Shown in pieces: positions 1-8,454 of a stretch of DNA of 64,000 bases. The DNA is taken from NCBI GenBank assembly GCA_934597345.1, contig CAKTRJ010000009.1, positions 1 to 64,000 on the forward strand. The letters are read 5' to 3'. A model generated the notes under the pieces. That model saw only the letters and a program-made list of their open reading frames with translations. It did no database searches and was not told where the DNA came from. The number at the start of each line of letters is the position of its first letter. Positions within the stretch are counted from its first letter, which is position 1. The position numbers were made by a program, and so were the translations under genes. Source of the DNA: an uncultured Oscillospiraceae bacterium (GTDB lineage Bacteria > Bacillota > Clostridia > Oscillospirales > Oscillospiraceae).

Positions 1-266
1 GCCTCGAACTTCATGGTGCGGGAGGTGTTGCCGATCTTCTCGATCTCGCCGTAGGCCTCGATGTAGTCGCCGGCGTACACGGGAGCCAGGAACTCCACGT
101 TGTCGTAGGCACAGAACAGGCCCTCGTCGCCGTCGCAGGCGATCAGCAGCTCGGTAGCCACGTCACCGAACAGATGCACCATGTGGGCGCCGTCCACCAG
201 GTTGCCGCCGTAGTGGGCGTCCTTCGCACTCATACGCAGGCGAAGCATAGAAGTGATCTTTTCCAT
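1..266 (-). CDS. kal: 3-aminobutyryl-CoA ammonia lyase, partial (3' end off window)
   Basis: The first 88 residues of a small hotdog-fold protein beginning [20 protein letters not shown], with [15 protein letters not shown] and a CDGDEG stretch, as in Kal of the lysine fermentation pathway. Kal removes ammonia from 3-aminobutyryl-CoA to give crotonyl-CoA, which then goes to butyrate. The ATG at 266 is preceded by GAAGGAGG at good spacing. The C-terminus lies beyond base 1. Upstream are a 270 nt leader and a lysine riboswitch; kamC and kamB lie nearby in a separate transcript. Family recognition is from sequence pattern. A general hotdog thioesterase is the alternative, but the kam neighbours favour Kal. 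Confidence 0.8.
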   Translation of the reverse strand, partial: MEKITSMLRLRMSAKDAHYGGNLVDGAHMVHLFGDVATELLIACDGDEGLFCAYDNVEFLAPVYAGDYIEAYGEIEKIGNTSRTMKFE

Positions 267-534
267 AGATGTTTCCTCCTTCAAAATGATTCTTTTCTTA
301 CGTCTTGTTCGTATTCCTCATTCAGCTGGCCGGGAACTCTCTTTTTTCAGGATCTCAGATAAAGAAAAAAGGGCTTGCGGTCTAAGGTGTTCCGAACAGA
401 TCAGCAAGTATTTTTTCGCCAGACAAAGCAAAAAACGCAGGGAATACTTTGTGTATTTCCGAGGCTTTTTGCACAGTATGGCGGAAAAAGACGCCGCTGA
501 GCTTTCGGATAAGACTTATGACCGCATGCCCAAC
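267..534 (-). other. Long untranslated leader between riboswitch terminator and kal
   Basis: Nothing that looks like a gene: reading frames here are short, have no ribosome binding site and have unusual composition. It is the 5' leader of kal downstream of the riboswitch terminator. It is A/T-rich compared with the neighbouring genes and has several A and T runs. No second regulatory motif was recognised. Confidence 0.5.
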
Positions 535-577
535 AAAAAAGAGCGCTGTCGGTCAAGCATTTTGACCAATAGCGCTC
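535..577 (-). terminator. Riboswitch-controlled intrinsic terminator ahead of kal
   Basis: On the minus strand GAGCGCT pairs with AGCGCTC and GGTCAA pairs with TTGACC, followed by six T. The 5' arm (577-562) contains the 3' strand of riboswitch stem P1 (572-565), so aptamer and terminator cannot both form. Confidence 0.85.
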
Positions 578-741
578 CATGTCGATACACTCAACATGAC
601 AGCAACACCGTTTACGCGGCGCTGCCAAGGAAACAGATTGGGCATACTGCTCCCTTTCGGCGAAAGACCCCTTCCCGTCCGACCATCCAGGCCGCCCGCT
701 CCGCTGCCGGACCGTACCCTGTCTTTCGCGCCTCTATTGAC
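565..741 (-). ncRNA. Lysine riboswitch (L box) aptamer
   Basis: Minus-strand RNA with the lysine-aptamer landmarks: AGGCGCG (733-727) just after P1, a perfect nine-pair P2 (GCGAAAGAC with GTCTTTCGC, 729-721/669-661), GCCGAA (661-656), and the 3' block CTGTCA...TGGAGCGCTATTG. P1 is CAATAG (739-734) with CTATTG (572-567), extended by two G-U pairs. It precedes kal, a lysine-catabolic gene. The P1 3' strand forms part of the terminator 5' arm, so lysine binding should prevent termination (ON logic), opposite to the usual lysC type. Aptamer identity is strong; the ON behaviour is inferred. Confidence 0.85.
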
Positions 742-767
742 TGATATTCGGAATATTACCAGTGTCA

Positions 768-796
768 ATTATGACAGGTATTGCGAGTCTTGTCAA
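768..796 (-). promoter_or_regulatory. Sigma-A promoter of the lysine riboswitch/kal transcript
   Basis: TTGACA (791-796), 17 bp spacer, CATAAT (768-773) on the minus strand. The start point would be near 760, just ahead of a small ATATTCCGAATAT hairpin and then P1 of the aptamer. Confidence 0.8.
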
Positions 797-856
797 GTGG
801 GTTTGTGAGACAAATAACAAACTTATTTTTTGTGCAACTTTCCAAGTGTTTGGTGA

Positions 857-890
857 AAAATTTCGCTCCGGGAAACCGGAGCGAAATTTT
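857..890 (-). terminator. Intrinsic terminator after kamC
   Basis: Perfect hairpin AAATTTCGCTCCGG / CCGGAGCGAAATTT followed by T residues on the minus strand, just past the kamC stop. It separates the kamBC transcript from the riboswitch/kal promoter. Confidence 0.85.
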
Positions 891-901
891 ATCGTTTATT
901 T

Positions 902-2362
902 TTAATAGTTCTCCTCGATCAGGTGCATGATCTCCGGTTTCAGGGACAGCATGCGGCAGATGTTCAGGGCGTCCCGGGGGCAGTCGGACTTGCCCTCCAC
1001 ACGGTACAGACCGTAGTTCATATGGCGGGCAATGACCGCCACGCCGTCCTCATTGGTGGCGGACAGCTCACGGCGGATCTGCTCAGGATCCACGTCCCGC
1101 AGGCCGATGATCTGGTAGTGGTCGTTGGCGCACTCGGCCACCTTGTCATAGTGGGTGGTCAGCAGGGAGATGGCGTTGACGCCGTTGAGGTACTTGGTAA
1201 CCGCCTGCACGATCACCGCGCCCTCGTCGGGGTTGGTGCCCCGGGCGAACTCATCCAGCAGGAACAGGGAGTAGCCCTGCTCCACCTCGGCTAGTGCCTT
1301 CTGGAACTGGACGATCTCGGAGCCGAAGCCGCTGAGGCCGGACTGAATGGACTGGAGATCGTCAAACAGCATCTTCACACTGTGGAACAGCGGCATTGCG
1401 GCGGACTTGGCGCACACCAGGAAGCCTGCCTGCAAAAGCAGCACATTCAGCGCCACGGTCTTCATGGCCACGGACTTGCCGCCCATGTTGGCGCCGGTGA
1501 TGACGGTAGCGCCGCGATCCAGCGCGATGGACACGGGGACGAAGGCCCTTCCCTGCTCGGCCAGCAGATCCACCAGCTCCGGATTCACCATATCCTCCAG
1601 CACCAGCGCGCCGTCGGTGATCCGGGGCAGCACGCCGCCGTAGCGGACGGCAAACAGCGCCTTCTGCACCATGAAGTCCAGACGGCCCACGGTCTCCGCG
1701 TCCGCCAGCAGGTCATCCACCATGGGGGCCAGCTGCGCGCCCATGGTGCGGCGCACCTTCATCTCCTCGCTCTCCTCCTCGGCGCAGATGCGGGTACGCT
1801 GCAAACGCAGGTCGTCCTTCTCGGCATCGGTCTGGGCGTGGAACAGCCGCTCCTCGATATCCTTCTTGGCGGTACGGATCTCTTTCAGCTTTTGGGTAGC
1901 GCTGTCGGGGATGTAGAAGCCGCGGCTGCCGGTATGGTTAGGGTCGAGGATATCCAGCGGGGCAGCGGGGTCGTGCAGGGCCACATCCTTCAGATGGGCG
2001 GTTTCGTTGATGGTGTCCAGCAGTGGGCGCATGTCCCGCAGCCGCTGGAGATAGCCCTTGATCTCAAACAGCTCCACATGATCCGGCACTTCGCCGTTCT
2101 GGCAGCGGCGCAGGGAGTTGCGGATGTCCTTGATCTGGCACATGACCGTCATCAGGCGGGTGAAGGTGTCCTTCAGCGCCTCGTTATGCGCCGCCAGCGC
2201 CTGCACATTATAAAGCTCCGTTTCCAGCGCAGCGCGCTCGCCGGGGGTATAGAACCGCAGGCGGCGGATGCGCTCCAGCCCGAAGGGGGAGCAGCCGTGC
2301 AGCGTCTCCAGGGCGTATTGCAGGCCGATCTTGACCTTTTCATCAAAGGATATAGTGATCAT
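902..2362 (-). CDS. kamC: Lysine 5,6-aminomutase reactivase ATPase (MutS-like)
   Basis: A 486-residue MutS-family ATPase without the mismatch-recognition domain. The Walker A GANMGGKS lies near residue 289 and the Walker B region FLLDEFARGTNPDEG near 360-374. In lysine-fermenting clostridia and fusobacteria such a protein sits beside kamB in the aminomutase cluster and is named KamC. It is thought to help reactivate the B12/PLP enzyme lysine 5,6-aminomutase by exchanging damaged cofactor, using ATP. Its ATG overlaps the kamB stop by four bases (ATGA), so the two are translationally coupled. Aminomutase genes kamD/kamE are not in this window. The reactivase role is family knowledge, not visible in the sequence itself. 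Confidence 0.8.
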   Translation of the reverse strand: MITISFDEKVKIGLQYALETLHGCSPFGLERIRRLRFYTPGERAALETELYNVQALAAHNEALKDTFTRLMTVMCQIKDIRNSLRRCQNGEVPDHVELFEIKGYLQRLRDMRPLLDTINETAHLKDVALHDPAAPLDILDPNHTGSRGFYIPDSATQKLKEIRTAKKDIEERLFHAQTDAEKDDLRLQRTRICAEEESEEMKVRRTMGAQLAPMVDDLLADAETVGRLDFMVQKALFAVRYGGVLPRITDGALVLEDMVNPELVDLLAEQGRAFVPVSIALDRGATVITGANMGGKSVAMKTVALNVLLLQAGFLVCAKSAAMPLFHSVKMLFDDLQSIQSGLSGFGSEIVQFQKALAEVEQGYSLFLLDEFARGTNPDEGAVIVQAVTKYLNGVNAISLLTTHYDKVAECANDHYQIIGLRDVDPEQIRRELSATNEDGVAVIARHMNYGLYRVEGKSDCPRDALNICRMLSLKPEIMHLIEENY

Positions 2363-3291
2363 TGTAATTCCTCCTTCACGTTGATAACGGGAGCGTCCAC
2401 GGCGGCGGTCATGGCGGCCATGAAAGCGTCCTTGTCAAAGCGCCAGCCGTAGGCGGAAACCGGGTTGATGGTGACGCACAGGGTGCGGGCGGCCTCCTCC
2501 GTTTCCAGCGTGACGCTGCGGGTGGCCAGCTTGTCCAGCGTATCGGGCTTCAGCAGCACCTTGCTGGGATCCTTCACCACAAGGCGGCCATTGCGCAGCA
2601 CGCCACTGCGCAGCAGCGGCAGCACCATACTGTCGGTCAGCGCACCGGTGACGAGGGCCGCGCTGTTTTCCCGCCAGCACTTTTCAAGGCCCTCGGCGGC
2701 CTCCGGCGGCAGAGTCTCTGCCTTGGGCAGATTCATCAGGTGATAGATGTGGGCGGTGTCGGCCACCACCTTGTCCATATTCATGTCGTAGCTGGCGCCG
2801 GTGCAGAGGATCACGCCCTCGGCCACGGCACGGGCGCCCAGACTCTTCCGGCCCAGAGCGCCGTCGATGATGGAGACGTCCGCGCCCAGCTCAAAGAACT
2901 CGCGGGACACGGTTTTCAGCTGGGTGGTGATGGAGGGGCCTGCCAGCTGCACATGCCCGGCGCTTCTGGCCCGGACGATGACCACCTCGCCCAAAGGCGT
3001 GGGGATACCGGTGGTCATAAGGATCTCCTTGGTGATGTCACCCAGCCGCAGCATGTCCTGCGCCGTGGCGATCAGGGTGCCTTCCCGGACGAAGATACCG
3101 GGCTTTTCCGTACCGGTGACGATATCGGTGGATTCGCCGTCGCGGCCGATGGAGGTCAGGCCCAGGACGCCCGGAAGCCTTCCCTGCTCCAGCAGCCAGT
3201 TGAGCATGGTGGTCTTTCCGGCGTTCTTGCACATGCCCACGATGGACATGGTTTTCACGCTGTGAAGCTGCTGCAAAAGCTGTTCTTTCAT
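2359..3291 (-). CDS. kamB: Lysine 5,6-aminomutase reactivase subunit (P-loop protein)
   Basis: A 310-residue protein with an N-terminal P-loop, GMCKNAGKTT (residues 19-28), followed by GLTSIGRDGE and a C-terminal domain rich in hydrophobic strands. This matches KamB, partner of KamC in keeping lysine 5,6-aminomutase active. The start is supported by GAAGGAG eight bases upstream. First gene of a two-gene operon with kamC (four-base overlap) that ends at the terminator at 857-890. Its promoter carries a duplicated AGGGGTT-type repeat. Assignment rests on family pattern plus the kamC and kal context. Confidence 0.75.
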   Translation of the reverse strand: MKEQLLQQLHSVKTMSIVGMCKNAGKTTMLNWLLEQGRLPGVLGLTSIGRDGESTDIVTGTEKPGIFVREGTLIATAQDMLRLGDITKEILMTTGIPTPLGEVVIVRARSAGHVQLAGPSITTQLKTVSREFFELGADVSIIDGALGRKSLGARAVAEGVILCTGASYDMNMDKVVADTAHIYHLMNLPKAETLPPEAAEGLEKCWRENSAALVTGALTDSMVLPLLRSGVLRNGRLVVKDPSKVLLKPDTLDKLATRSVTLETEEAARTLCVTINPVSAYGWRFDKDAFMAAMTAAVDAPVINVKEELQ

Positions 3292-3326
3292 ATCTGCGCT
3301 CCTTCGGAGTAGTCATTCAACAAATG

Positions 3327-3379
3327 ATTATACCCTACGAGGCCGAAAAAAGGAACCCCTATTTTTTCATAACCCCTAT
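3327..3379 (-). promoter_or_regulatory. kamB promoter with two direct repeats
   Basis: TATAAT at 3327-3332 lies 36 bases before the kamB start and lacks a good -35 box. Two identical 9-mers, ATAGGGGTT on the minus strand (3379-3371 and 3362-3354), start 17 bp apart where an activator could sit. The activator idea is inference. Confidence 0.5.
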
Positions 3380-3395
3380 GAGAAAAAAGCGGACA

Positions 3396-3426
3396 CAAAA
3401 AACACCACCCAATGGGTGGTGTTTTT
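3396..3426 (-). terminator. Intrinsic terminator after rpsU
   Basis: Hairpin AAACACCACCC / GGGTGGTGTTT followed by T residues on the minus strand, immediately downstream of rpsU. Confidence 0.85.
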
Positions 3427-3432
3427 CTTACA

Positions 3433-3618
3433 TCAATAGTAACGCTTATTGCGGTTCTTCCGGGCAGCCTCGGACTTCTTGCGGCGCTTGACACTGGGGC
3501 TTTCATAGCACTCGCGGCGACGCACCTCAGCAACGATACCGGCCTTAGCGCAGCTTCTCTTGAAACGCTTCAGGGCGCTATCCAGAGATTCGCCTTCCTT
3601 GACATGAATTTCGGACAT
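3433..3618 (-). CDS. rpsU: 30S ribosomal protein S21
   Basis: A 61-residue, very basic protein beginning [20 protein letters not shown] with C-terminal [18 protein letters not shown], the usual length and pattern of bacterial S21. It binds the small subunit near the anti-Shine-Dalgarno end of 16S rRNA. It is a single-gene transcript with its own consensus promoter and terminator. The GGAGGGAGGG ribosome site is unusually strong. Confidence 0.95.
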   Translation of the reverse strand: MSEIHVKEGESLDSALKRFKRSCAKAGIVAEVRRRECYESPSVKRRKKSEAARKNRNKRYY

Positions 3619-3636
3619 CTATTTTTCCCTCCCTCC

Positions 3637-3663
3637 GATGCACCCGGCTCGATCCAGGGTGCT
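3637..3663 (-). promoter_or_regulatory. Leader hairpin of rpsU
   Basis: GCACCC...GGGTGC inverted repeat in the roughly 75 nt rpsU leader, a few bases before the ribosome binding site. It may affect translation, but no known leader family was recognised. Confidence 0.35.
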
Positions 3664-3698
3664 CTTTAAGAGTCATTAGGCATGACTTAACGAATGAT

Positions 3699-3727
3699 AT
3701 TATACTGACACGGGCATATCTTGTCAA
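3699..3727 (-). promoter_or_regulatory. Consensus sigma-A promoter of rpsU
   Basis: TTGACA (3722-3727), 17 bp spacer, TATAAT (3699-3704) on the minus strand: both hexamers match consensus exactly. Confidence 0.9.
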
Positions 3728-3761
3728 GATATTTTTCACAAATTCTGCGCAAAAGGGCGAA

Positions 3762-3797
3762 AAAAGCGGAGCGGTTTCCTTCAACCGCCCCGCTTTT
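3762..3797 (-). terminator. Intrinsic terminator after leuS
   Basis: Hairpin AAAAGCGG...CCGCTTTT with inner GGCGGTT/AACCGCT pairs, ending in a T run on the minus strand, directly after the leuS stop. Confidence 0.8.
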
Positions 3798-3804
3798 CGG
3801 TAAT

Positions 3805-6231
3805 TTACTTGGCGGGCTTCACAATCAGGTTGATGAGCTTGTTCTTCACCAGAATGGTCTTGACGATGCTCATACCCTCGGCAGCCTTCTGCACCTTCTC
3901 CACAGCCTTGACAGCCTCCAGCACAGCGGCCTCGTCACTGTCCATGGGGACGGTAACGGTACCCTTCAGCTTGCCGTTGACCTGCACGGCCATCTCCACA
4001 TGGGAATCCACCGTCTTGGCTTCATCATGGGCGGGCCAATCCATCTGCATGGCCATCTTGCCATACTTGGCGGCAAAACCCATATTCTCCCACATTTCCT
4101 CCACCATATGGGGCGCAAAAGGACTGAGCAGCAGGCACAGCATCTCCACATCGCCCTTGGAGCAGCCATTGGCATAGAACTCGTTGACCATGGTCATCAT
4201 GGCGGCGATGGCGGTATTCATCTTCAGCTCGTCAATATCCTGCGTTACCTTTTTAATGGTCTTGTGGACAATGGACTCGTTCTTGGCGGAGATGGTCTCC
4301 TCGGCCGTGGCGATATCCTGCAGGTTGAAGCAGCGATCCAGGAAGCGCTTGGAACCTTTGACAGCCTCGTTAGACCAGCTGACGGCCTTTTCAAAGTCGC
4401 CGATGAACATGATGTGCAGACGCATGGTATCCGCGCCGTACTGGGCCACGATGTCGTTGGGATTGACCACGTTGCCGCGGGACTTGGACATCTTTTCGCC
4501 GCCCTCACCGAGGATCATGCCGTGGCTGGTGCGCTTGGCGTAAGGCTCCTTGGTGGGCACCACGCCGATGTCATACAGGAATTTATGCCAGAAGCGGGAG
4601 TACAGCAGGTGCAGGGTGGTATGCTCCATACCGCCATTGTACCAGTCCACGGGAGACCAGTAGTCCAGCGCCTCCTTGCTGGCCAGCGCCTTGTCGTTGT
4701 GGGGATCCATATACCGCAGGAAGTACCAGCTGGAGCCGGCCCACTGGGGCATGGTGTCGGTTTCCCGCTTGGCGGGGCCACCGCAGCAGGGGCAGGTGGT
4801 GTTGACCCAGTCGGTCATCTTGCTGAGGGGGCTTTCGCCGTCGTCGGTAGGCTCGTAGCTTTCCACCTGAGGCAGCACCAGCGGCAGCTGATCCTCCGGC
4901 AGCGCCACCCAGCCGCACTTCTCGCAGTTCACCAGAGGAATGGGCTCGCCCCAGTAGCGCTGGCGGGAGAACACCCAGTCGCGGAGCTTGTAGTTGACCT
5001 TCTCCTTGCCGAAGCCCTGCTCCACCACATACTTCTTCATGGCGGGGATGGCTTCCTTCACGGTCATGCCGTTCAGGAAACCGGAGTTCACCATGATGGC
5101 GCTGTCATCCTTGGCCACGAAGGCCTCCTTGGTGACGTCGCCGCCGGAGACCACCTCGATGATGGGCAGGCCGAACTTCTTGGCGAACTCCCAGTCGCGC
5201 TGGTCATGGCCGGGCACGCCCATGACGATACCGGTGCCGTAGCCCATCAGCACGTAATCGGAGACGAACATGGGCAGCGCCTGATGGGTGACGGGGTTCA
5301 TGACCTCGATACCGTCCAGCCGGACGCCGGTCTTGTCCTTGTTCAGCTCGCCGCGCTCGAAATCGGACTTGTGAGCGGCCTCCTCCTGATAGGCGGCCAC
5401 CTCGTCCCAGTTCTTGATGAGGGGCTGCCACTCCTTCAGCAGGGGATGCTCGGGAGAAATGACCATATAGGTGGTGCCGAACAGGGTGTCGGCACGGGTG
5501 GTGTACACGGTGACATCGGTGCCCACGTTGGTCTTGAATGTGACCTCGGCGCCGGTGGAGCGGCCGATCCAGTTGCGCTGCTGGATCTTCACGCGCTCGA
5601 TATAGTCCACGTCATCCAGATCGTCGATGAGCCGCTGGGCATAGGCGGTGATCTTCAGCATCCACTGGCTCTTCTCCTTGCGGACGACCTCGCTGCCGCA
5701 GCGCTCGCACACGCCGTTGACCACTTCCTCGTTGGCCAGCACGCACTTGCAGCTGGTGCACCAGTTGACGGGCATGGTGGTCTTATAGGCCAGACCGTGC
5801 TTGAACATCTGCAGGAAAATCCACTGGGTCCACTTGTAGTAATTGGGGTCGGTGGTATCCACGCAGCGATCCCAGTCAAAGCCGTAGCCCAGCATCTTCA
5901 GCTGGCTGGTGAAGTTGGCGATGTTGTTCTTGGTGATGATGGCGGGATGGATGTGGTTCTTGATGGCGTAGTTCTCGGTGGGCAGGCCGAAGGCGTCAAA
6001 GCCGATGGGGAACAGGACGTTATAGCCCTCCATGCGCTTTTTGCGAGTAACGATATCCATGGCCGTGAAGGGACGGGGATGACCCACATGCAGACCTTGA
6101 CCGGAGGGATAGGGGAACTCGATCAGGCCGTAGAACTTGGGCCGCTTGTCGCCGGTGACGGCGGCATAGGGCTTGGTCTTTTCCCAATTGGCTTGCCATT
6201 TCTTTTCAATGGCCGCAAAATCGTAATTCAT
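3805..6231 (-). CDS. leuS: Leucyl-tRNA synthetase
   Basis: An 808-residue class I aminoacyl-tRNA synthetase that charges tRNA-Leu in the cytoplasm. The HIGH-type motif is in [19 protein letters not shown] (about residues 40-58), a Cys4 zinc-like insert (CTSCKC...CERCGS) follows near 160-185, the editing domain occupies the middle, and [11 protein letters not shown] (near 580) is the KMSKS loop. The length is normal for the family. The start is preceded by AAGGAGAAG. Expression is governed by a T-box leader upstream, so it rises when uncharged tRNA-Leu accumulates. Confidence 0.97.
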   Translation of the reverse strand: MNYDFAAIEKKWQANWEKTKPYAAVTGDKRPKFYGLIEFPYPSGQGLHVGHPRPFTAMDIVTRKKRMEGYNVLFPIGFDAFGLPTENYAIKNHIHPAIITKNNIANFTSQLKMLGYGFDWDRCVDTTDPNYYKWTQWIFLQMFKHGLAYKTTMPVNWCTSCKCVLANEEVVNGVCERCGSEVVRKEKSQWMLKITAYAQRLIDDLDDVDYIERVKIQQRNWIGRSTGAEVTFKTNVGTDVTVYTTRADTLFGTTYMVISPEHPLLKEWQPLIKNWDEVAAYQEEAAHKSDFERGELNKDKTGVRLDGIEVMNPVTHQALPMFVSDYVLMGYGTGIVMGVPGHDQRDWEFAKKFGLPIIEVVSGGDVTKEAFVAKDDSAIMVNSGFLNGMTVKEAIPAMKKYVVEQGFGKEKVNYKLRDWVFSRQRYWGEPIPLVNCEKCGWVALPEDQLPLVLPQVESYEPTDDGESPLSKMTDWVNTTCPCCGGPAKRETDTMPQWAGSSWYFLRYMDPHNDKALASKEALDYWSPVDWYNGGMEHTTLHLLYSRFWHKFLYDIGVVPTKEPYAKRTSHGMILGEGGEKMSKSRGNVVNPNDIVAQYGADTMRLHIMFIGDFEKAVSWSNEAVKGSKRFLDRCFNLQDIATAEETISAKNESIVHKTIKKVTQDIDELKMNTAIAAMMTMVNEFYANGCSKGDVEMLCLLLSPFAPHMVEEMWENMGFAAKYGKMAMQMDWPAHDEAKTVDSHVEMAVQVNGKLKGTVTVPMDSDEAAVLEAVKAVEKVQKAAEGMSIVKTILVKNKLINLIVKPAK

Positions 6232-6275
6232 GCTTGCTTCTCCTTATATCCGAATTTGTTATGGTAAAATAAAAA

Positions 6276-6545
6276 GTCCCCGACTTCCGAAGAAGTCAGG
6301 GACGTGAAAACGTGTTACCACCCTGATTCCGCCGCCGGTCGCCCGGTCAGCGCTCAGTTCCCCTCTCATCATAAGGGGCAGCGCCTGTAACGGGGCGCGT
6401 CCGTTCCGCCCTGTTCAGGCGGAAAGCTCCGGGGCCAGTATCACGCAGCGCCCACACCGGCTCCCACCAGACCGCCGGCTCTCTTACGTCAGACATTCCT
6501 GCGCTTTTTTCCCATCATCGCTTCTGTTTCATTTTGCAGAACATT
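6276..6545 (-). ncRNA. T-box leader of leuS
   Basis: Minus-strand leader with the T-box sequence AGGGTGGTAACACG (6324-6311), then the terminator hairpin GTCCCTGACTTC / GAAGTCGGGGAC (6303-6276) and a T run. Upstream is the stem I region with GATGATGGGAAAAAAG and AGAGAGCC, typical of T-boxes. A likely specifier triplet is CTG (6438-6436), a leucine codon, fitting leuS. The specifier choice was made by eye. Confidence 0.9.
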
Positions 6546-6551
6546 GGTCAC

Positions 6552-6580
6552 ATTGTACTCACTTTGCCGCCGTTTGTCAA
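6552..6580 (-). promoter_or_regulatory. Sigma-A promoter of the leuS T-box transcript
   Basis: TTGACA (6575-6580), 17 bp spacer, TACAAT (6552-6557) on the minus strand. Confidence 0.85.
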
Positions 6581-6671
6581 GGGATTTTCACCTTATACCA
6601 GCCATTTTCATACAATGTAACATATTCCATTCCACGGCGGAGCGTCTCTGCCGCACACAGGAGGTCTTTTC

Positions 6672-7058
6672 ATGGCAGCACAGGAATTTTCCTTACAGCA
6701 GTTGCAGCCCTTTCTGGAGGGCAACCCCGAACGGGGCAGCCTGCGGGTGCAGGTATCCACGGCCTACGGCGCGTTCCCGGTGAACCGGGCGCTGGTGGAG
6801 GTGGCCGTGATGCTGAATGGCGCGCGGGTGCTCCTGTACCGCAAGCGCACCGACAGCAGCGGCATCGCCGACGGCTTCATTCTGCCCGCCAAGCCCTTTT
6901 ATGAGTCCCAGAGCCCCGGCACCGCCGGCGGCAGCATGGCCAACTATGTGGTGTCGGTGAGCCATCCCGCCTATGAGACCGTCACCGATCTCCCCGCCGG
7001 GGTGTTCATCGGCACGAAAACCATCCTGCCGGTGGTGCTGACCCCGGCCACAGCGTAA
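6672..7058 (+). CDS. Small carboxypeptidase-regulatory-like protein
   Basis: A 128-residue protein without signal peptide or membrane segment. Residues about 22-120 read like a beta-sandwich of the carboxypeptidase regulatory-like type (alternating strands, SVSHPAYETVTDLPAGVFIG near the end). The ATG at 6672 has AGGAGG upstream. It is 13 bp ahead of a SpoIID-like/peptidoglycan-binding gene and surely co-transcribed. An upstream CATACAAT (6610-6617) resembles a sporulation sigma-E/K -10 box, but no convincing -35 was found. A role with the downstream cell-wall protein is inferred. Confidence 0.6.
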   Translation: MAAQEFSLQQLQPFLEGNPERGSLRVQVSTAYGAFPVNRALVEVAVMLNGARVLLYRKRTDSSGIADGFILPAKPFYESQSPGTAGGSMANYVVSVSHPAYETVTDLPAGVFIGTKTILPVVLTPATA

Positions 7059-7071
7059 GGAGGAGACCGCC

Positions 7072-8415
7072 ATGCCCACATACCCCATCGTTCCCACCTC
7101 CATCACCGTCCATCTGGGCCTGCCCGACAGCAACGCCCCCAATGTGACCGTTCCCTTCACCAGCTACATCAAGAACGTGGCCTCCCACGAGCTGTACCCC
7201 ACCTGGCCGGAGGCGGCGCTGCGGGCCAATATCATGGCCCAGATCTCCTTCGCCCTGAACCGGGTCTATACGGAGTTCTACCGCAGCCGGGGCTATGATT
7301 TCGACATCACCAGCACCACTCAGCGGGATCAGGCCTACGTCTCCGGCGGCAATGTGTTCGAGAACATCAGCCAGATCGTGGACGATATCTTCAACAACTA
7401 CATCGTGCGGCAGGGCAGCGTGGAGCCGTTGTTCGCCGCCTTCTGCGACGGGATACGTACCCGGTGCAACGGCCTGAGCCAATGGGGCAGCGTGGATCTG
7501 GCGGAGGCCGGGTACATCCCCTATGAGATCCTGCAATACTACTACGGCGACGACATCAACATTGTGTTCGACGCGCCGGTGGCCGACAACATCCCCTCCT
7601 ACCCCGGCCGCCCGCTGGAGCGGGGCTCCTACGGTCAGAGCGTCCACACCATCCAGCAGCAGCTGAACCGCATCCACGAGAACTACCCCGGCATCCCGGT
7701 GATCTCTCCGGTGTCCAACGCCTTTGACCGGAACACGGAGGACGCGGTACGGGAGTTCCAGCGGGTGTTCAATCTGGACGCCGACGGCATCGTGGGCAAA
7801 GCCACATGGTACAAGATCAAAGAGGTCTGGACAGGGGTGAAGCAGCTCAGTGAGCTGGCCAGCGAGGGGCTGACCCTGACGGAGGTGCAGCCCGCCTTTC
7901 CGGAGGTGCTGCGCTACGGCGACCAGGGCGTGGTCGTCAGCACCGTGCAGTACTATCTGGCGTTTCTGGGCTACTTCCTGCCGGAGCTGCCCCAGATCGC
8001 CCTGACCGGCGTGTTCGACGACGATACCCGCGACGCGGTGTATACCTTCCAGAGTCTCTACGGCCTGCCGGTGGACGGCATCGTAGGACGGGATACATGG
8101 AACCGGCTTCTGAACGTGTACGATCAGCTGTTCCGCGACCTGCCCCAGGACTATCAGAACTACATCGAGCAGGTCTATCCCGGCCGGTTTCTGGTGCTGG
8201 GAGACGAGGGCCGGGCGGTGCGGCAGTTTCAGGAAAATGTCCGCAAGATCGCGGCACAGGACCCGGCCATCCCCACAGTGGAGACGGACGGCGTGTTCGG
8301 CCCCGCCACCCAGCGGGCCGTGCTGGCCCTCCAGCGGCAGCTGGGCATCGACCAGAGCGGCGCGGTGGGGCCGGTACTGTGGACGCGGGCGGCAGAGCTG
8401 GCCAGCGGGCTGTAA
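7072..8415 (+). CDS. SpoIID-like protein with three peptidoglycan-binding repeats
   Basis: 447 residues. The first ~165 resemble a SpoIID/LytB-type domain: WPEAALRANIMAQISFALNR, then DFDITSTTQRDQAYVSGG, NGLSQWGSVDLAEAGY and EILQYYYGDDINIVF. Three PG_binding_1-type repeats follow, each with a GxxGxxVxxxQxxL start and a DGxxGxxTW/V end (about 187-250, 275-345 and 365-440). SpoIID-type proteins cut denuded glycan during sporulation or act in spore wall remodelling. There is no signal peptide, which is odd for a wall enzyme, though common among spore-coat or mother-cell proteins. Whether the catalytic glutamate is kept cannot be judged here. It ends just before a two-way terminator. Confidence 0.7.
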   Translation: MPTYPIVPTSITVHLGLPDSNAPNVTVPFTSYIKNVASHELYPTWPEAALRANIMAQISFALNRVYTEFYRSRGYDFDITSTTQRDQAYVSGGNVFENISQIVDDIFNNYIVRQGSVEPLFAAFCDGIRTRCNGLSQWGSVDLAEAGYIPYEILQYYYGDDINIVFDAPVADNIPSYPGRPLERGSYGQSVHTIQQQLNRIHENYPGIPVISPVSNAFDRNTEDAVREFQRVFNLDADGIVGKATWYKIKEVWTGVKQLSELASEGLTLTEVQPAFPEVLRYGDQGVVVSTVQYYLAFLGYFLPELPQIALTGVFDDDTRDAVYTFQSLYGLPVDGIVGRDTWNRLLNVYDQLFRDLPQDYQNYIEQVYPGRFLVLGDEGRAVRQFQENVRKIAAQDPAIPTVETDGVFGPATQRAVLALQRQLGIDQSGAVGPVLWTRAAELASGL

Positions 8416-8416
8416 A

Positions 8417-8453
8417 AAAGGAAGTCGAAGGCTTTGCTTTCGACTTCCTTTTT
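8417..8453. terminator. Bidirectional terminator between converging genes
   Basis: AAGGAAGTCGAAAG-type hairpin with A run on one side and T run on the other. It serves the plus gene ending at 8415 and the minus operon ending at 8455. Confidence 0.85.
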
Positions 8454-8454
8454 C

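Noticed and set aside
3721..6267. 848-residue open frame antisense to leuS
   Set aside because: It mirrors leuS codons, is extremely His/Leu/Gly-rich and has no ribosome site; high-GC shadow frame.
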